From Aphrophora alni (Eukaryota > Arthropoda > Insecta > Hemiptera > Aphrophoridae): DNA of 64,000 nt. Positions 25,790-41,930 of the stretch are shown in pieces. The stretch is taken from assembly GCA_963513935.1 (NCBI GenBank), contig OY740768.1, forward strand, positions 44,138,368-44,202,367, read 5' to 3'. The notes beneath the pieces are model-generated. The model did not search any database, was not told the DNA's origin, and saw only the letters and a program-made list of their open reading frames with translations. The translations under genes and the position numbers were made by a program. Numbering within the stretch: position 1 is the first letter of the stretch; every line of letters starts with the position of its first letter.

Positions 25790-26713
25790 GAGCAAAATGT
25801 TGAATTTTTTAGTAAATTTGAATAACACACCAATGGAATGTTGTCTAATGATTACTGATATTTACGGGGAAAACTGCACATCTGGTGTACAAATGTTTGA
25901 GTGCACAAAAGATTCAATGAAGGACGTCGGAACGAAAACACTATGAATATATTACAAGAATCAAAGAAAATTACCCACATTGTACAACAAGACCGCCGAC
26001 TCAAGGACAATAGATAAGTCGTGAACATTGATAAATAACCGACACTACGTAGAATGTTTTGAGTAAGGTTGGTAACACGACAAATGTTTGAGTCACAATG
26101 GCTCGTGGGTTTCTCATTCTAGAGCAAAATGAACGCCGTTAGGAAATTTGAGCTGGCATGTTTCAGAAACACGACGCTGACTCATACTTTTCCTAAAATT
26201 ATTCTACGTGACAAAACATGGATCTTCCAGTATGATCTTGAGAAGAAGCAACAATTAATGTCAAGAATAACATAAACTTGTTAAAAAAAGTCCAACTTCA
26301 ATACTATGCTCATAGTGTTTTCTGATGTCAAGGGCGTACTTTTAGAAGAACAGATTCTAGAGAGCATAACAATTAAACCTGCATCAGCATAAGGAAGTTT
26401 TGACAACGCTGAGAGTAAAGTAAAACAAAAACCAGAGCTGTAAGAAAATGGTTTCATTTCTCTACAGAACAAAGCGTCTGCTCACACAGAAGTTTCTGTG
26501 GAGCAATTGGTGGTTACGAAACACTCAGCCTTCATATCCGCCAGATTTGGCAACATGTAGCATTTTCCTTTTTTTTTTTAATGAAATCTGTACTTGAAGG
26601 AACACTTTTGAGTTAGGTGATGCAGTAAAGAAGAGAACGGCAGATGTGTTAAAAGAGCTGACAGAAACTGATCTGTTCTACATCTTTGACCAGTGGAAAT
26701 CAAGACTACAGTA
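25790..26713 (+). pseudogene. Decayed mariner-family transposase (copy 1)
   Basis: Fragments in shifting frames line up in order with a Tc1/mariner transposase. The N-terminal helix-turn-helix region survives as YGENCTSGVQMFE near 25863, then HKRFNEGRR one frame over at 25904. The first catalytic block appears as RDKTWIFQYD at about 26207-26236. The second is MLIVFSDVKGV with its Asp at 26324-26326. The third is NKASAHT, where the position expected to be Asp reads Asn (26468-26470). The C-terminus is readable as GDAVKKRTADVLKELTE then FDQWKSRLQ before TAA at 26711-26713. Multiple stops and frameshifts, a poly-T expansion near 26567 and the lost third catalytic residue make it non-functional. 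The 63-codon minus frame at 26281-26472 is the antisense shadow of this relic. Terminal inverted repeats were not found by eye. Confidence 0.75.
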
Positions 26714-29645
26714 ATGTTAAGTATAAATGGAAAGAAGCCAATCATTAGAATTGTGATACATATAAATAAAGGTGAGTTATTGTATTAGTCTCTTTATTTA
26801 ATGTAGACAATCGTACCAAAACAAATATTTCCTGAAATCCCAAATATAGAACTCTAACCTTAGAAAATTACAAACAAATCTATGGTATCAAATAGTTAAA
26901 ATCATTATTATTTGTTGATTGATATTAGCCATAGACGGTTTTAGTTAAATTAGCGAGAAAATCTGAGGGTAAGTGGATGAATAATGTTACCATTATAATA
27001 GTTTAGCCTAACAATCCATTGAAGCTTAAACTTAATACTTACGTCAAGAGTTGAATAACAGTTTCATTATTTACAGCATGACAGGTATTTCAGGAATCAA
27101 AACCGTCCTTAGAAGATTGACAAGTTGTAATAAACACAACACAAAATATAACAACTGTTTAATAGGAATATTATTGTTAGTTGGTCCCACAATGTTATTA
27201 TTTAAACACTTTACAGAGTGGTTCAGTATGCGCGACCTCTATTTAGTAAATGGTATTTTGTGTTGTGATCTTTGTTAATGTATGTTGTGTATAGTGTATA
27301 AAGATAATAAAACACAATTTTTTATTTTGAAACATCCGCTTTTTTATAAAACATGCACTTTGATAAAAAAAGTTGATGTTACAAAATAAAAAATTGTATT
27401 ATATTATCTTTAAACATGGAATTTCACCAAGAACCTTCGGTCTCAACAGTAATGGGGGGGGGAATATATAGTGTTGTATATTTGATTGACAAGCACCGGA
27501 TAGTAATATTTATTTTCGAAAGAGCTGTTCTTTACGAAATAAAGGAACCGTTGTTTCGTCTGAACGTAAATACAAATTAAGTTTATTATATAAATAATAT
27601 TAGCTTACATAATATTAATTTTTAATACTTTTTATGTGAAATTATAATCTGTATGTACAAATAATTATCTGTTTGAAAAACCTTCTTTATAGGAAATATA
27701 ATTGATTTTGGACATTCATCTGACAAAACTGTAGTTACTCTGACTGCCTTTCACAACACATCAAATTGTAAATCAATCGAAATTACCAAAGTAATTAACA
27801 TGATTTGATAATCTACGAATATCATTACAATTTGATTGCATTTAACTTGTAATGGACCAAATGTGTTAGGGGGTGTGCTATATTGCTGCAATGTTTTAAT
27901 TTAAATTTAAATGAGTTAATTACAGGAGGATTAAACATTAACAAGAAATAGGCTGGATGTTAATTAAATAGGTTTTGATTGAGGTAATATTTCTGTTTCA
28001 GACGTTAAGCTGTAGTTGCTTTTTTATGAATTGAAAAAATAATCTGACCAAATCATGAATGTTCACCTTGTTGTTGTTTGTGTTTACTCAAATATTTGTT
28101 CACGGTTTTGAACGACATTAAATATATTTCATGCTAATACTATTTTATAAAATATAATCGAAATACGAGATAAAATAAATATTTTCCTTGAATAAGGAAT
28201 ATTATACCAGTATGAGTGTAACATAACATTACCAAATACAAGTTTATTAAAATCTAGCCTAAAGTATTTTATTTTTGACTTTTCATTTTGCCAACTCGGA
28301 GGCTATATAAACGCACAATAATATGTTTTGAATGGTATTTTTAAGATTTTTCATTTAAGAGAATCAATAAATACAATTAATCAATCCCAAGTGTTTTAGA
28401 AACATAAATAGACGTTACACATAGTCAAGATCTTGTAGATTATTATCATATCCTACTAAATCCAATCAATTTCTTGATTTTGTCAACAAACAAAAGCTGC
28501 ACAAAAAATGTATTGTAAAGTGAATATCGCCACTAAATTTGTTAAAATTCATAAAATGTTGAGCTCTTACAATTTGTTAGTTTAAGCTGAGAAATCAGTT
28601 TCCAAAAGATATTGTAAGTAATAAAGTACGCAAATTTGTGAAAAAAACATTAAATATTATAGATTGTTAGGTACTAAATCCATTTAATGAATTCAAAAAA
28701 ATTTTCTTGAAAGAGTGATATAACAAAAAAGTAGGTTTATACTTCTTAATTAATATCAAACTATAATACAATTTTATATTTCCACATCATAAAAGTAAAC
28801 TTTTGTTGTATAGTTGTAAATGAGTTGATACTTATTTCAGTTTCACAGCAAAACCAACAACCGAAAGTTCATTTCCAGTACGAAACTTTTCACACCAGTA
28901 CTAAAGTAATAATGTCTATCAGAATAAATTTGGAAGCCAAATAATTTTTCAGTTGAACAGAAAAAACACATTTTCAACAAAACATTATATATTGTAAAAT
29001 AATAAATGCATTAAACTTTTCGATTGTCTTACCATTCTCCAGATATTTCAATGGTCGATATCTAAACAACAAACTTGTAACTCGACTGCTTCATAGACAA
29101 TGACAGACTAACAGACACACTAAAAGTTCCGTTAACTAACACAAGTTGTAATCTAAAACTAAGGATACAACAAAGCTGGGTATTTCATTCTAGACATAGT
29201 TTTTATACTAACCCACTGATTCAAGGTTAGGTCTACTCTGTTAGAGTTAGCTCGAACTCAAATGACTGATATTTTGGCCTGCTAGAATAAGAAAGCGCCG
29301 TTATTTAAATTGTTCCACAAATAAAACATTCATGGTAAACAGAAAATATAGTTATGAAACACAAAAATTGACGCCTAGTTTTTTTCCAGAAATATGCTTT
29401 TCCCTCTTCCTTTTGTAAAAAAGGGTATTTTAATCATTATATGTAGTCCATATTGAACCAAAAAAGGGGGAGTGATGTAAATTACTTACTTGAGTGCTGA
29501 ACTAAATTAAAGTTGAAGGTGTTTTTCTATAAAAATTCTCAAAAAATTTCCATATACAATTTAAAATACTAAGAGACGTTTTGATTATTGAATAGTTCAG
29601 TTGGATTTATTGTTATTAATAATACATCAAATACAACTTGGAAGA
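26714..29645. other. Non-coding, AT-rich stretch
   Basis: Apart from one inverted repeat (27299-27412) I see no feature. The 75-codon plus frame at 27051-27278 has no motif and is treated as chance. Confidence 0.5.
27299..27412. repeat. Inverted repeat, ~42-bp arms
   Basis: The left arm (27299-27340, TAAAGATAATAAAACACAAT onward) and the right arm (27371-27412) are reverse complements over most of their length, with a ~30-base loop. It could be the remnant of a small foldback transposon or simply a hairpin. The arms are A/T-rich, but the match is too long for chance. Confidence 0.6.
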
Positions 29646-29740
29646 AACCTAACCTAACCTAACCTAACCTAACCTAACCTAACCTAACCTAACCTAACCT
29701 AACCTAACCTAACCTAACCTAACCTAACCCAACCTAACCT
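29646..29740 (-). repeat. Interstitial telomere-type repeat (TTAGG)19
   Basis: Nineteen consecutive AACCT units (TTAGG on the minus strand) with a single variant unit (AACCC at 29726-29730). TTAGG is the telomere repeat of most insects and other arthropods. Both flanks are ordinary AT-rich DNA, so the block is interstitial rather than a chromosome end, unless the assembly is wrong here. Confidence 0.95.
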
Positions 29741-32700
29741 AGTGTTTATCCAGTATTTAGCTATCAACACAACTACCACAAGAAGTTAAAGTAAATTTCG
29801 TTACAATTAGGATCTTCAGTTGTTTCACATACACACAATTAACTGAAGAAGAAAATCAAGAAAGTTTATGTACATATAAGAACTGAAGACGATAACATCG
29901 TCATTTCATATCGTGTTAGCAAATAAAGTGGTTAATGCGTAAAATTGTAATTTCTTTTATTTGGTGAATAAACAAAAGAGCTTAGTTAAATTGGAGCAAT
30001 GAAAACAATTGGGATTATTCAAACGTGATCTAAGTGAAATAATCACAAACTGACTGATCTATACACACACTACAACAAGAAATGGTGAACAATAAACTTT
30101 TTTATTTTTTATTCTAGTCTTACCACTTGATGCCGAGTGTTGATTCACAGTCTCGAAACTTCGAGTATTATTTTTTTAAACAAATTATGGTAAACTTCTG
30201 AATAAATTATACAAATAATATAGAAAATCATTGATCCGCCACGTGTAGAATGTATGGATCACCTCCTAGTATCACGTCATAAACTTAAAATAAAAATTTA
30301 AAAACAACACGAGCCTTGTAGTCGAACTACAATTAAATTTCAAATTTTACATTACATAGCCAAACAATAACTTTAAAATCATAAATACACATACATTTCC
30401 CGTTTTTTAATTAAACTAACCATTTTTATTATTCAAATTAATTTTTAATTGGTTTTAATAAAATTTCTCCTTTACTATATAGTAAATATTAATAACAACT
30501 AAGCATTAATTGATTAAGCTACAACTGTTTAGAAGGTCTTTGAACAAGAAAAGCGTGTTGTCTACCTGTGAGTCTGTACAAAGTAACGTAAAAGTTTTGA
30601 CCAATTTTCACCAAATGTATCCTGTTATCGACTATACTTTAGACATAACCAACAGGGAAAGGAAAACATGAGAGGGAGGAAGGGTTAGGGTCGAGTAATT
30701 GCTCTGGAATTATTAATGACGAGGTTAATCCTACACAACCATCATTGAACAAGCAAAGAGCATTTTTCAGTTCACCTTTTATTTTATTTCTTTTTCCAAC
30801 TCTTCCTACGGCTTTATCGCTTATCTATTAAACCTTCGTTGAAAATGTTTTGAAATATTTAAGGCTTAAGCTATACACAGTGTAAAAACTAATTCAATAG
30901 ATTTTGAAAACAAATTGTTTATTGTTATCCTTATTCGCGGTAAAAAAATTCTTTTGAATCTACTGTGAGAAGTCGTTTTGTTATTTATCTTTCGATAACC
31001 GTTATTAAAAACCTATCAACAGAATTGTTAGAATATTGAATTTGATAAGATACCCCTTAAAATTTCTTCATCAAAATTTATAAGTAGAAACATTTCTAGG
31101 GATGTTTAAGCATGAGAAAACATAAATATTCAATTGAACTCCAGAACTATTTATCTCGGATATTAAAACAAATAGTCAGGGTCTAATTGAAAAAAATTGG
31201 TCCATCTCATTAAAAGCGCGGGTTTATTTATTTTAATATTCTGAATAATTTCCTAAATGTTGGCAGTCTGTAACCATTGTATCCTTGTATCCTTGGTACC
31301 CCCACAATCAACATTTCAAACTATGGTTGCGTGGTAGATGAATCGCTACTGTTAAATGCCAAATCCATATTTAACAAGTTCTAATCTGGGATAAACGAAA
31401 TGGCGGATATAAATTGACCTTCTTTTTATAGTGAATTTTTGACGGTCGTTTCTTATGTATCTCCCCTCAGGAGCTCGATATAAAGTCTTGAGTTAGATTC
31501 TAAGCTTTCATTAGCTTGACCATTACTTGTTCTTTTCCGAACGTGACGCTATTGAAATAAAGGGCTAGGGGTACAACATTTTATTTTATTCCTTTAATAT
31601 GGTGATTATAATCCAGAGGTTTTTCGCCTTTACACAACAAAGGGGGACAAATCTTATAGATCTCAATTCATAATAACTTTGGATTAAATGTTGAAAATGT
31701 AATTTTTATACATACTAAATTTTACGAAAAAATAACGATATCTAATTTTCATTATTTTTACCGTAATAAATTGAAATTTATATTTAAAGGAAGAGTATTA
31801 ATTTATATTATTTTTGAAATTCCTCCCCCCTCCTCATCCAATATTAAAAGCAGTTTTCTACAACACAGATACAACATTTCAAATATTTATGTAAAATCTT
31901 GAACAATTTAGTTTTTCGTTTAGGGTTGAAAAAGAATTTTTTCTTCCTCGAAGTATAATTATTAACGGACTTGTATTAAAAAAAAACTACTAATTTTTAT
32001 ATAAGGAAAGAATTTAAGATATGAATAGTTCAAAAGTTTTTTAAGTATCAAAAACGTAGTAGTTTGTTGCTCCCGACTCTGTCTAATTTGATTTGGCCCA
32101 GATTTTTAAGTATCTAAAAAATCAGTGGGATTTGTAAAATGTAATTTTCAACAGAAACTTGGCTTGATGATTACAGAAACTAATTTAACCAAATAAATTC
32201 TACACAGACCTATATCATACTGTATAACTAAAATTAATTATTATAATAATTTAAAAAGAAATTAATTGATTAAACTAGTCGATTACAAGAAGAATTAATA
32301 ATGTAATTTGGTTCTCTATTCACAAGGCATTATGTTGGTTTCTCACTCTGGTAACGTAGGTTCTTACTTTTTCTCTCTCTCAAGTAAGCTATTTCACATT
32401 ACAATAACTACCAAAGATCAGTGTATTTTACATAAAGCTTGAACTTGTTAAAGCTCTGTATTAATCTGTATAAAGGCAACGGTGGATTTAACCCTGTTAT
32501 ATTAGTTTCTTCTTATTAATTTCCATGTACCTAGCTACATATTACAAAAACCCTCTTGCCGTTATCCACCTCATAATACAAAATTATAAATATGTCCACA
32601 GGAAACAGCAAAATTAAATTATTTACCATGCCGGAAGTAAATCAAAGGACGGTAAATCGGCTCGTGCCAAATTGTGAAACCCAAGAACAAGTTTAAGCGA

Positions 32701-35700
32701 CAACAAATAAAAGCTAATGTTAACTGATTACACAGAAGTGCTTTGAAGTGTTTTGGGCGTGGTGCCAACATAATAACTCCACAAAATGGGCATAGTGCCA
32801 AACTTACACAGAATAAATATTTTCGGGCGTGGATGATATAAAGTTGTTTTCTGTCTATTAATTTAAGTCAAAAATATTAAAATATAATTTATATAATAGG
32901 TGTTAGTTGAATGTAAAGAGTATCTTTTGAAAGTATTTAAAGGAATAATGTAGTCAGGTTAACATAATGTTTAAAATAAGGTTGAATTCCTTTCCGATAA
33001 ATATTATTATTAATTTGTTTTCTCCATTATATAGAACTTGGTGTTCTTTCGTAATAACTCAAATACACCATTAATTCCCATCATAATCCTGATGTGAATG
33101 AACTTTCAAGGTAAACCTAATTTAAAAAATCATGGACTAACGAAATATTATTGAACAAATTATTAGAATTGTAAACATTATATCAATAACAATAATTTTG
33201 TTTATATTTTCTCACAAAGCGGTTACTAAATGAACTATTTCGAGGGGGAACCGCTTGTATACTAAACTCCAGAAGAAAAGCTGTAGTAAATCCGTAGGAA
33301 AATCTGTTCTAAAATAATTTCTGTTTCAAATATCTATTTCATGTTCTAAACTATATGAAATGAAAATATAAATATAGTCAACAAAACAAAGAATTTAAAC
33401 TACATACATAACCTTCTATCTTAAGTAAGAGATTATATTTGTGGAAGTCATTCAATTATATTTATAACTTTAGGCTAGAAATCTTTAAATAAATAATGCA
33501 CAAACGAAAAGATTACTCTTAATCTTTAGAAAATGTCTGTTGGAAGAGTTATTTGTAAAAAAATGAAACTAACTACGGTAGGCGCTTTAGAAAAATATAT
33601 ATAAAAACTACTACAATTGGCGGTTATTTATTTTTTCTATCATACGCTAATAATATTTGTTTTATCCGCTGCTTGGTACATAAGTTTGTCTCATAAGCAA
33701 ACACATTTCACCAACACTTAATTCAAACCACTTGGACCGATTTCTTGTAAGTTTACCTTCATGATTCAGTTTCACTTTTTTAAAAAATAATTATGAAACT
33801 GCTATAAGTGATAAGTGATATCAACAACAAAAACAACAAAACAAAACCAAAAAAAAAAACGAACAAATAACATTAGATTTGGGACATATTTTTTATATTG
33901 GTCTTGTGTCAAGTATTGTCAAAGTTTAGATTATTAAAATTAATATTGAATTATTGCCAAAATATGTTACAATAACAACTTTCTTCAACATCGGTTTACC
34001 CGTTTGGCATGTAGCGGACATCGTGAACAATAAACAGACTTTTGTTAATCCTTAAAAAAAAATATTATTGTGGTTCCGATATTTTCATGAAAACTCGACT
34101 TCAATTTTGTTTATCCATCAAAACTTTTATAGACCAAAATTGTACCAATCGAGATTAAAAATATATTTTCTGACTAAACAAATGAAATAAATAGTTGAGT
34201 TTTTAAAATTTGACAATTTTGTAATTTTCATATTTTTTTTTTCTGTAATATGCTTGTTTAAAAAAAAGTTTTGTATGTTTCACAAAAAAGTAAGTGTAAG
34301 TAAGTGTTTCTGCACACATAAAGTATTTTATTATTTGAGTTTTTTTTTATATTTAATATTTTGCGTTTATTTACATATATTCAAAACCGTGATTATAAGA
34401 AGAAAAAAGTTCAATAATATTTCGCAGATACAAGAACTTTATGTTATATAGAAACACTAGTTTTTAGTTTTCATAACTTAAAAATTAGCTTTTTCTTTTT
34501 AAACGTAGTTCTAAATACTTTTCCTACAAAAACGTTTTCGTACGTTTTTTTTATTCCTATTAAACGAATTTGAATTGTTATTGAATTAAAAATAAAAATC
34601 ACGAAAAAAGTTTCAAGACAATATTGATCGAAAGTGGTAGGGAAAGTGTTAGGCGACCATTTAATGAACCTCAAATATTTTCTTGTTTTTTTTTTCTTTT
34701 ACTAGAAAACATAAATGGAACTATTTCACTATATGGTTCCATAGTTAATCAGATGTTGACTTGGTCTGATTTCGTTATTAAGTATCCATGCATATTAGAT
34801 TAGACTTCATGCATACATATTTAGTTTTCTAGTTTTACACTTTACCGATATGGCTTTATATATTGATGAATCCTATACCCGAAAAAGTAAATTGTTTACC
34901 GATTATTGTAATTGTAGAACAAGTATTGACATTCATTTCAAATACACCCACCAAATAGGTTTAAAAATAAAAGTTTGATTTAAAAAGGGTTTTGTCGATT
35001 TTCGGCGATTTATGTAAAATATAGTTGCCACGTAAATGACAAAATACATTTACATAAGTAATAGGTGTGTATCATATAACAAAAATGTCTCCCTGAGCTG
35101 TTCCAGTAGGCTACGATCTGGTTAGATTATGTAAATAAATGGTTCACTTTAACGTTCTCACACACTCGTACAAAAAACAAAGTCTCAAGAATGAAGAGTA
35201 TTTGTAGCAATTTCACAAGCTTTTGAGTCTTATAAACATGTTAACATATACATATATATTTGTTAACATATACAAATTTAATAAAAGCCTAAAGTTACGG
35301 CGAATATATACCTATAATACAAGCGTACACACATGTAATATAATAGAAGTGTTTTTAACTTACAATAACTGAAGTACAGTGAGTGTGCAGTTTGGTCTTA
35401 CCTAAAACAGAGTAATCATAATAAACTAATAAGAATGTAGTTATTCGAATTGAAATTTATCATTATATGATCTAACATAGTACAGGAAATGTGAACTTAT
35501 ACTTTAAATAATTGTATTTCTTTTAAATATAAATTTTCATAATAGAAAACTAATATGGTTATAAACAACAGAATTGATTGTTACGTTACTAATAAATAAA
35601 TTAAAGGGACATAAACTAATTGTAAACAGTGTATCAGTTATTTTAACGTAATACAGACATAACTTAGCTTAGGAATCATGGGATTTTTCCGCTCTGCAAT

Positions 35701-38689
35701 TTCCTTTTTAAACCATCTCAGTTTGTAGTACTGACTGTACATATCTCTCCGAATATAACAAAATCTCCCAAATGAGACTTTATGTAATACTGAATTAATA
35801 ATTAATTTTTGTAATGTTTTGTAAATCTATGTAAAATTTTGAAAGTAGAAAATCTCATAATGCGTCGACTGAAGAGGATGGTAAGAAGCTAGATAGGAAT
35901 GTCAGAAGATTATATAAATTAGGGGTACTTCTTTTTTTAAACGGTAATACAAAAATGACGATACAAACTAAAAGTAAGTACTAAGAACGGAAACTATGAT
36001 GAAAACGGGATTGTATATATGCAAGTACCAAAATCAAAAAAATGACCGGTTTAAGTAAAAAAGAAATATTACATTTTTAGACAAAGTGAAATAAAAAGTG
36101 CGACTGAAAAACAAAACATTAAGGACTTGTTAATACGACAATACTATCCGATAGATATGCAAATAAAAACAAAAAAAAAATGTAGTGTAAAATATTTGTT
36201 CAGTGTCACAATAATCAAGGAAATGTCGAGTTTAAATAGAGAAGGGGAAAAACAATCAAACACACAAAAGACGACGTTTTTTTTCAATTTCTGAGTCTTC
36301 CTCCAAGTACTTCATCAGAAGCATTCCCTCTCATTAATTTTTAGCAAACATTTTTGTACGATTTTAAAAGCTATGTTTGGGTTTGAAATACAGGGATTCG
36401 TATCGCACAATTTGACTATTCTGGAAAAGAAAATCGTAGTCGGCCAAGGAATTTTGTTGTGCAGACGTTCCGACAACTGCCGACTTTTGTTTATATTTCT
36501 AAAATGAAAATTACCTAGTTTACAAACTTTTATAATGAAAATACGAAGACAGAGTACACAATAAACATGAGTAGGCTAAGTTATAAAAATAAAGAAGAAC
36601 AAATAAGATTTACAAATGTAGGACATTATATCTTTGAATACAATAACAAATAACTGTATATTGTCATTGCATAAACTTTCTCATATACTCAATTTAAAAC
36701 CAAAAACTAAGTTAATAAACAATTATTCTTAAGTATCGCTGACATTTTAAAATTATGGCTGGTATCCTTAAGTTTAAAGATAACGACCCATGTCGGTATT
36801 AAAATATCCTTTTTTATGATCATACGAAATTTGATTACAATCGATCCATCTCTTAATTGTCCGAGCGAGTACATAGACGATAGAATAATAAATAGACCAA
36901 TAATAACTTTTTTTTTGCAGTCAGGTGAACTTAAAACATATTCGTTTTAAGCGTATTTATAGCGTTTGTAAATTAACAAGATCCAGAAAATAGGTTTGTA
37001 AAAAATGAGTAATGCTTTATAGAAGTAATTAGTTCATAAATTGTAATTTATCAGAGTTGAAAAAGAACAGATAGAATGTTAACAAATAAAAATCACTGAA
37101 GCATGCAAAACCGGAATGATATTTAAATTTAGGTCAATAACAAATCCCCCCCCCAAAACATATGCATGAGGAAAATCATAAAATTTATTAAAAATAGATA
37201 CAAATGAATGATAGAAACAGAAGAAGAAAAATGAAATGAACGGGATAATTTTCAAAAAAAAGGAAAATTTCAACCATAAATCTAAGTTGAAAAGAGGAAT
37301 AATACAGGAGTTGTGTGTACATCAGTAGCTAGATGTTCAAAAACCTATCCATTTGTTCTCCAATGGTTTTTTTTTACAACACTAATGTAACTTATCCAGT
37401 GTTAACAATTTAGTTATCAGATATTACCTAGAAATTATGGATAATTTGTTTATTCACTTAAGTACCTCTACATTGTATAACGTCAACACAAAACAGAATG
37501 GTTTGCAAGTCAAATAAAATATTCTTAGTTTCATTAAATGCTATTTACATTTTCCGTTAATATTTAGTATAATTTACTGGTAAAGTCTCAACGTTTGAAA
37601 GGCGTGAATACGTGATTTGCGTAACGCTCTCACACACCAAACAGTCTAATTACAGTTGCATGTTATTTTAACTAATAATACTAGCCGATACTTTCATACA
37701 TCAAAGCATGTCAAATTAGTGGCACGCCAGTTTTCGTTGCAAAAAATAACTGTTTATGTCATTACTAAAATCTACACACGAAGAACCTTTTAAATACCCA
37801 GACAGGTAAAAACTTATATTTAAAAAAATTAACTCTAATTTGGTATGTCGCTATTTTGTGAAGCTTTATTTTATATTTAGTTATAAAAAAAAATTTTTAA
37901 TGAATTTATATAATTAACATACAAAGTGAAATTACAGGGATAACAACTTAAAACCGGCACCACATTGATTTAGCCTACGTTTGTATCATATCCCGCGACT
38001 ATATTGTTACTATCAGTTGTTTATCAGCTATCTATTATCACCAGTTGAACTATTGTTATTCCTTCCCACTGGCTACATTTAGTTTCGTAGTTGTCTTATT
38101 CTCCGCAAGAAAATATTGTAATAGTCAAATAGTTATCTTTGTTCCGAATCCTTCAAGGAAACAAAAGAAATATTAAATGACAAGTTTCCTAACACACTCA
38201 TTTCAACAAGAGTTGTCAAGATTTGAATAAAATCACATGATACCGGATCTGTGACAATTAAAAACTGAATAAACCACATCATACCAGGATTACAGAAGCC
38301 GTAGCTGATGTTCAATACAGTATTTCCGTAAGTCCGAATAAATCTGAACAAAAACTACACGACAAAGTGTGGAATAAACTGAAAGATTCTTTGTTGTATA
38401 AATTGGAGGTCATGTTGTGTAAGAATTGAAGGAAACAGACACACCGAAACGTTTTAATTACTGTAACTGGCTTCTCAAAATAACTATTAGTGGTGAATCA
38501 GACCCATTATTGTTCGAGGGTCACCTAGTAAATAAAGAACGTTCCAATATTCAAAATTAAGGGTATAGTTAATTATTTAAAATATTTTTCAGACTTACAA
38601 TACTTATAGATTACTTCTCTACAAAGAGTTCATATAAATTTAATAATTCTTCATAAAGTATTACCATTGTTTACTATTCCTTCATCATA
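29741..38689. other. Long AT-rich non-coding stretch
   Basis: About 9 kb without a supported gene. The short frames (32619-32801, 34254-34451, 34471-34674, 37079-37273, 38133-38351) are low-complexity or motif-free. Small local features are A/T homopolymer runs, a (GTTAACATATACA)-like doublet near 35240-35275, and a 36-codon minus frame near 36200-36325 starting MLLMKYLEEDSEIEKK that I cannot assign. Confidence 0.5.
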
Positions 38690-39480
38690 CACTCCTGATC
38701 CAACTGATTAAACCATTCAGTGATAACTTTTTCCAGCTCAACATCATTTTCAAAGTGCCTACCTCTTTCAACTTCGGGAATATGTGGAAATCACAGGGCA
38801 CCAGGTCTCTATGGCGAATACTGAAAACCTATACCGCTAAAATAAAGCTTGAGTTGTTGCAGCTGATTGTGGTGGTTATCGTGAACGAGGATGACACCGC
38901 TGTGGACATTATACAACGTTTGTTCTTTAACTTACATTGGAGATAGAGAAACATCTGACAGTATATCTCGCAGTATATTGTCTGTTCACTTGATACGAAA
39001 TGAATCGATAAGTACGCCAATAATATGAGTTCACTTAATATATAAGTTCACTTAATAATATGAGTTCAATTATAATAATATAAGTTCACTTAATATGAGT
39101 ACGCCAATTCGATCCAAAAACACAATGACCAACACTTCCGCGAGTTAAGAACTTGTTTTGTTAGCGATTTGGAATAATGCCATTCTATTGACGCTTTGTT
39201 TGTAGTTTTTGGTGGGAGACCCATGTGTCATCGCCGGTAACAATATAATCTAAACGTTTGTCTCTATTTTAATGGTTCGTTTAATTCGTTGTTTTTTGTG
39301 ATAATCAGTCAATCATCGAGGAACTCATCTGGCACACCTGTATTATAATCAATGTGATCGTGACAATTACATGAAGTAAATATTTTGATATATCAGTAAA
39401 GAAATCGTGATAACCGTCTAAAGTGAAACGACTATCTTCCTGAATTTTTGAGGTTAATTTTTACCTCGACTTCTACAGTG
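38690..39480 (-). pseudogene. Decayed mariner-family transposase (copy 2)
   Basis: Read on the minus strand, blocks of a mariner transposase follow in order. A readable stretch around the DNA-binding/catalytic linker shows CAR-stop-VPR-stop-LTDYHKKQR (in-frame TGA codons at 39325-39327 and 39313-39315). The first catalytic block TGDDTWVSH is intact (Asp codon 39230-39232), followed by a FLDRIGVL-like strand. The segment TIYCEIYCQMFLYLQCKLKNKR is at about 38890-38990. The third catalytic Asp survives in LVHDN (38878-38880), and a short FPKLKEV-like C-terminal stretch lies near 38770. Frameshifts separate several blocks, and an 87-bp local duplication interrupts the core. It differs from copy 1 (intact third Asp, different residues), so it is a separate mariner lineage. 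Element ends were not identified. Confidence 0.75.
39012..39107. repeat. Local repeat cluster inside mariner copy 2
   Basis: GTACGCCAA occurs at 39012-39020 and again at 39099-39107, 87 bp apart. The DNA between them is built from short AAGTTCACTTAATA-type repeats. The duplicated word belongs to the transposase sequence on either side, so the cluster probably arose by slippage or tandem duplication within the dead transposon. Confidence 0.7.
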
Positions 39481-41698
<2,218 letters not shown>

Positions 41699-41719
41699 AC
41701 GGAGATCCTATAAATGCAA

Positions 41720-41930
41720 ATCCAAAAAGTTGGTTTGTCGGAACTTGTAGGAAATGTTAAATTGTAAAAAGATGAGAGGTCTTGCAAGAACACGTAGTAT
41801 GTGGTAAGATAGATTTAATAATTTATTACACATATTTTCTGAACCACATGAAGATCAGTCAAAAAGTGAGTTTAACCGGTAAATCTTTTACTTGTTTGAG
41901 ATTACCAAACTTAATCTATATTTCCAATAC
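41720..41930 (+). repeat. Dispersed repeat family A, truncated copy
   Basis: The start (AACTTGTAGGAAATGTTAAATTG at about 41740-41763) matches the 5' part of the copies at 46.3 and 50.4 kb. The end (CACATGAAGATCAGTCAAAA near 41850, then GATTACCAAACTTAATC near 41900) matches their 3' part. The middle ~450 bp is missing, so this is an internally deleted copy. Confidence 0.55.

Noticed and set aside
26281..26472. 63-codon minus frame
   Set aside because: Antisense shadow of the plus-strand mariner relic.
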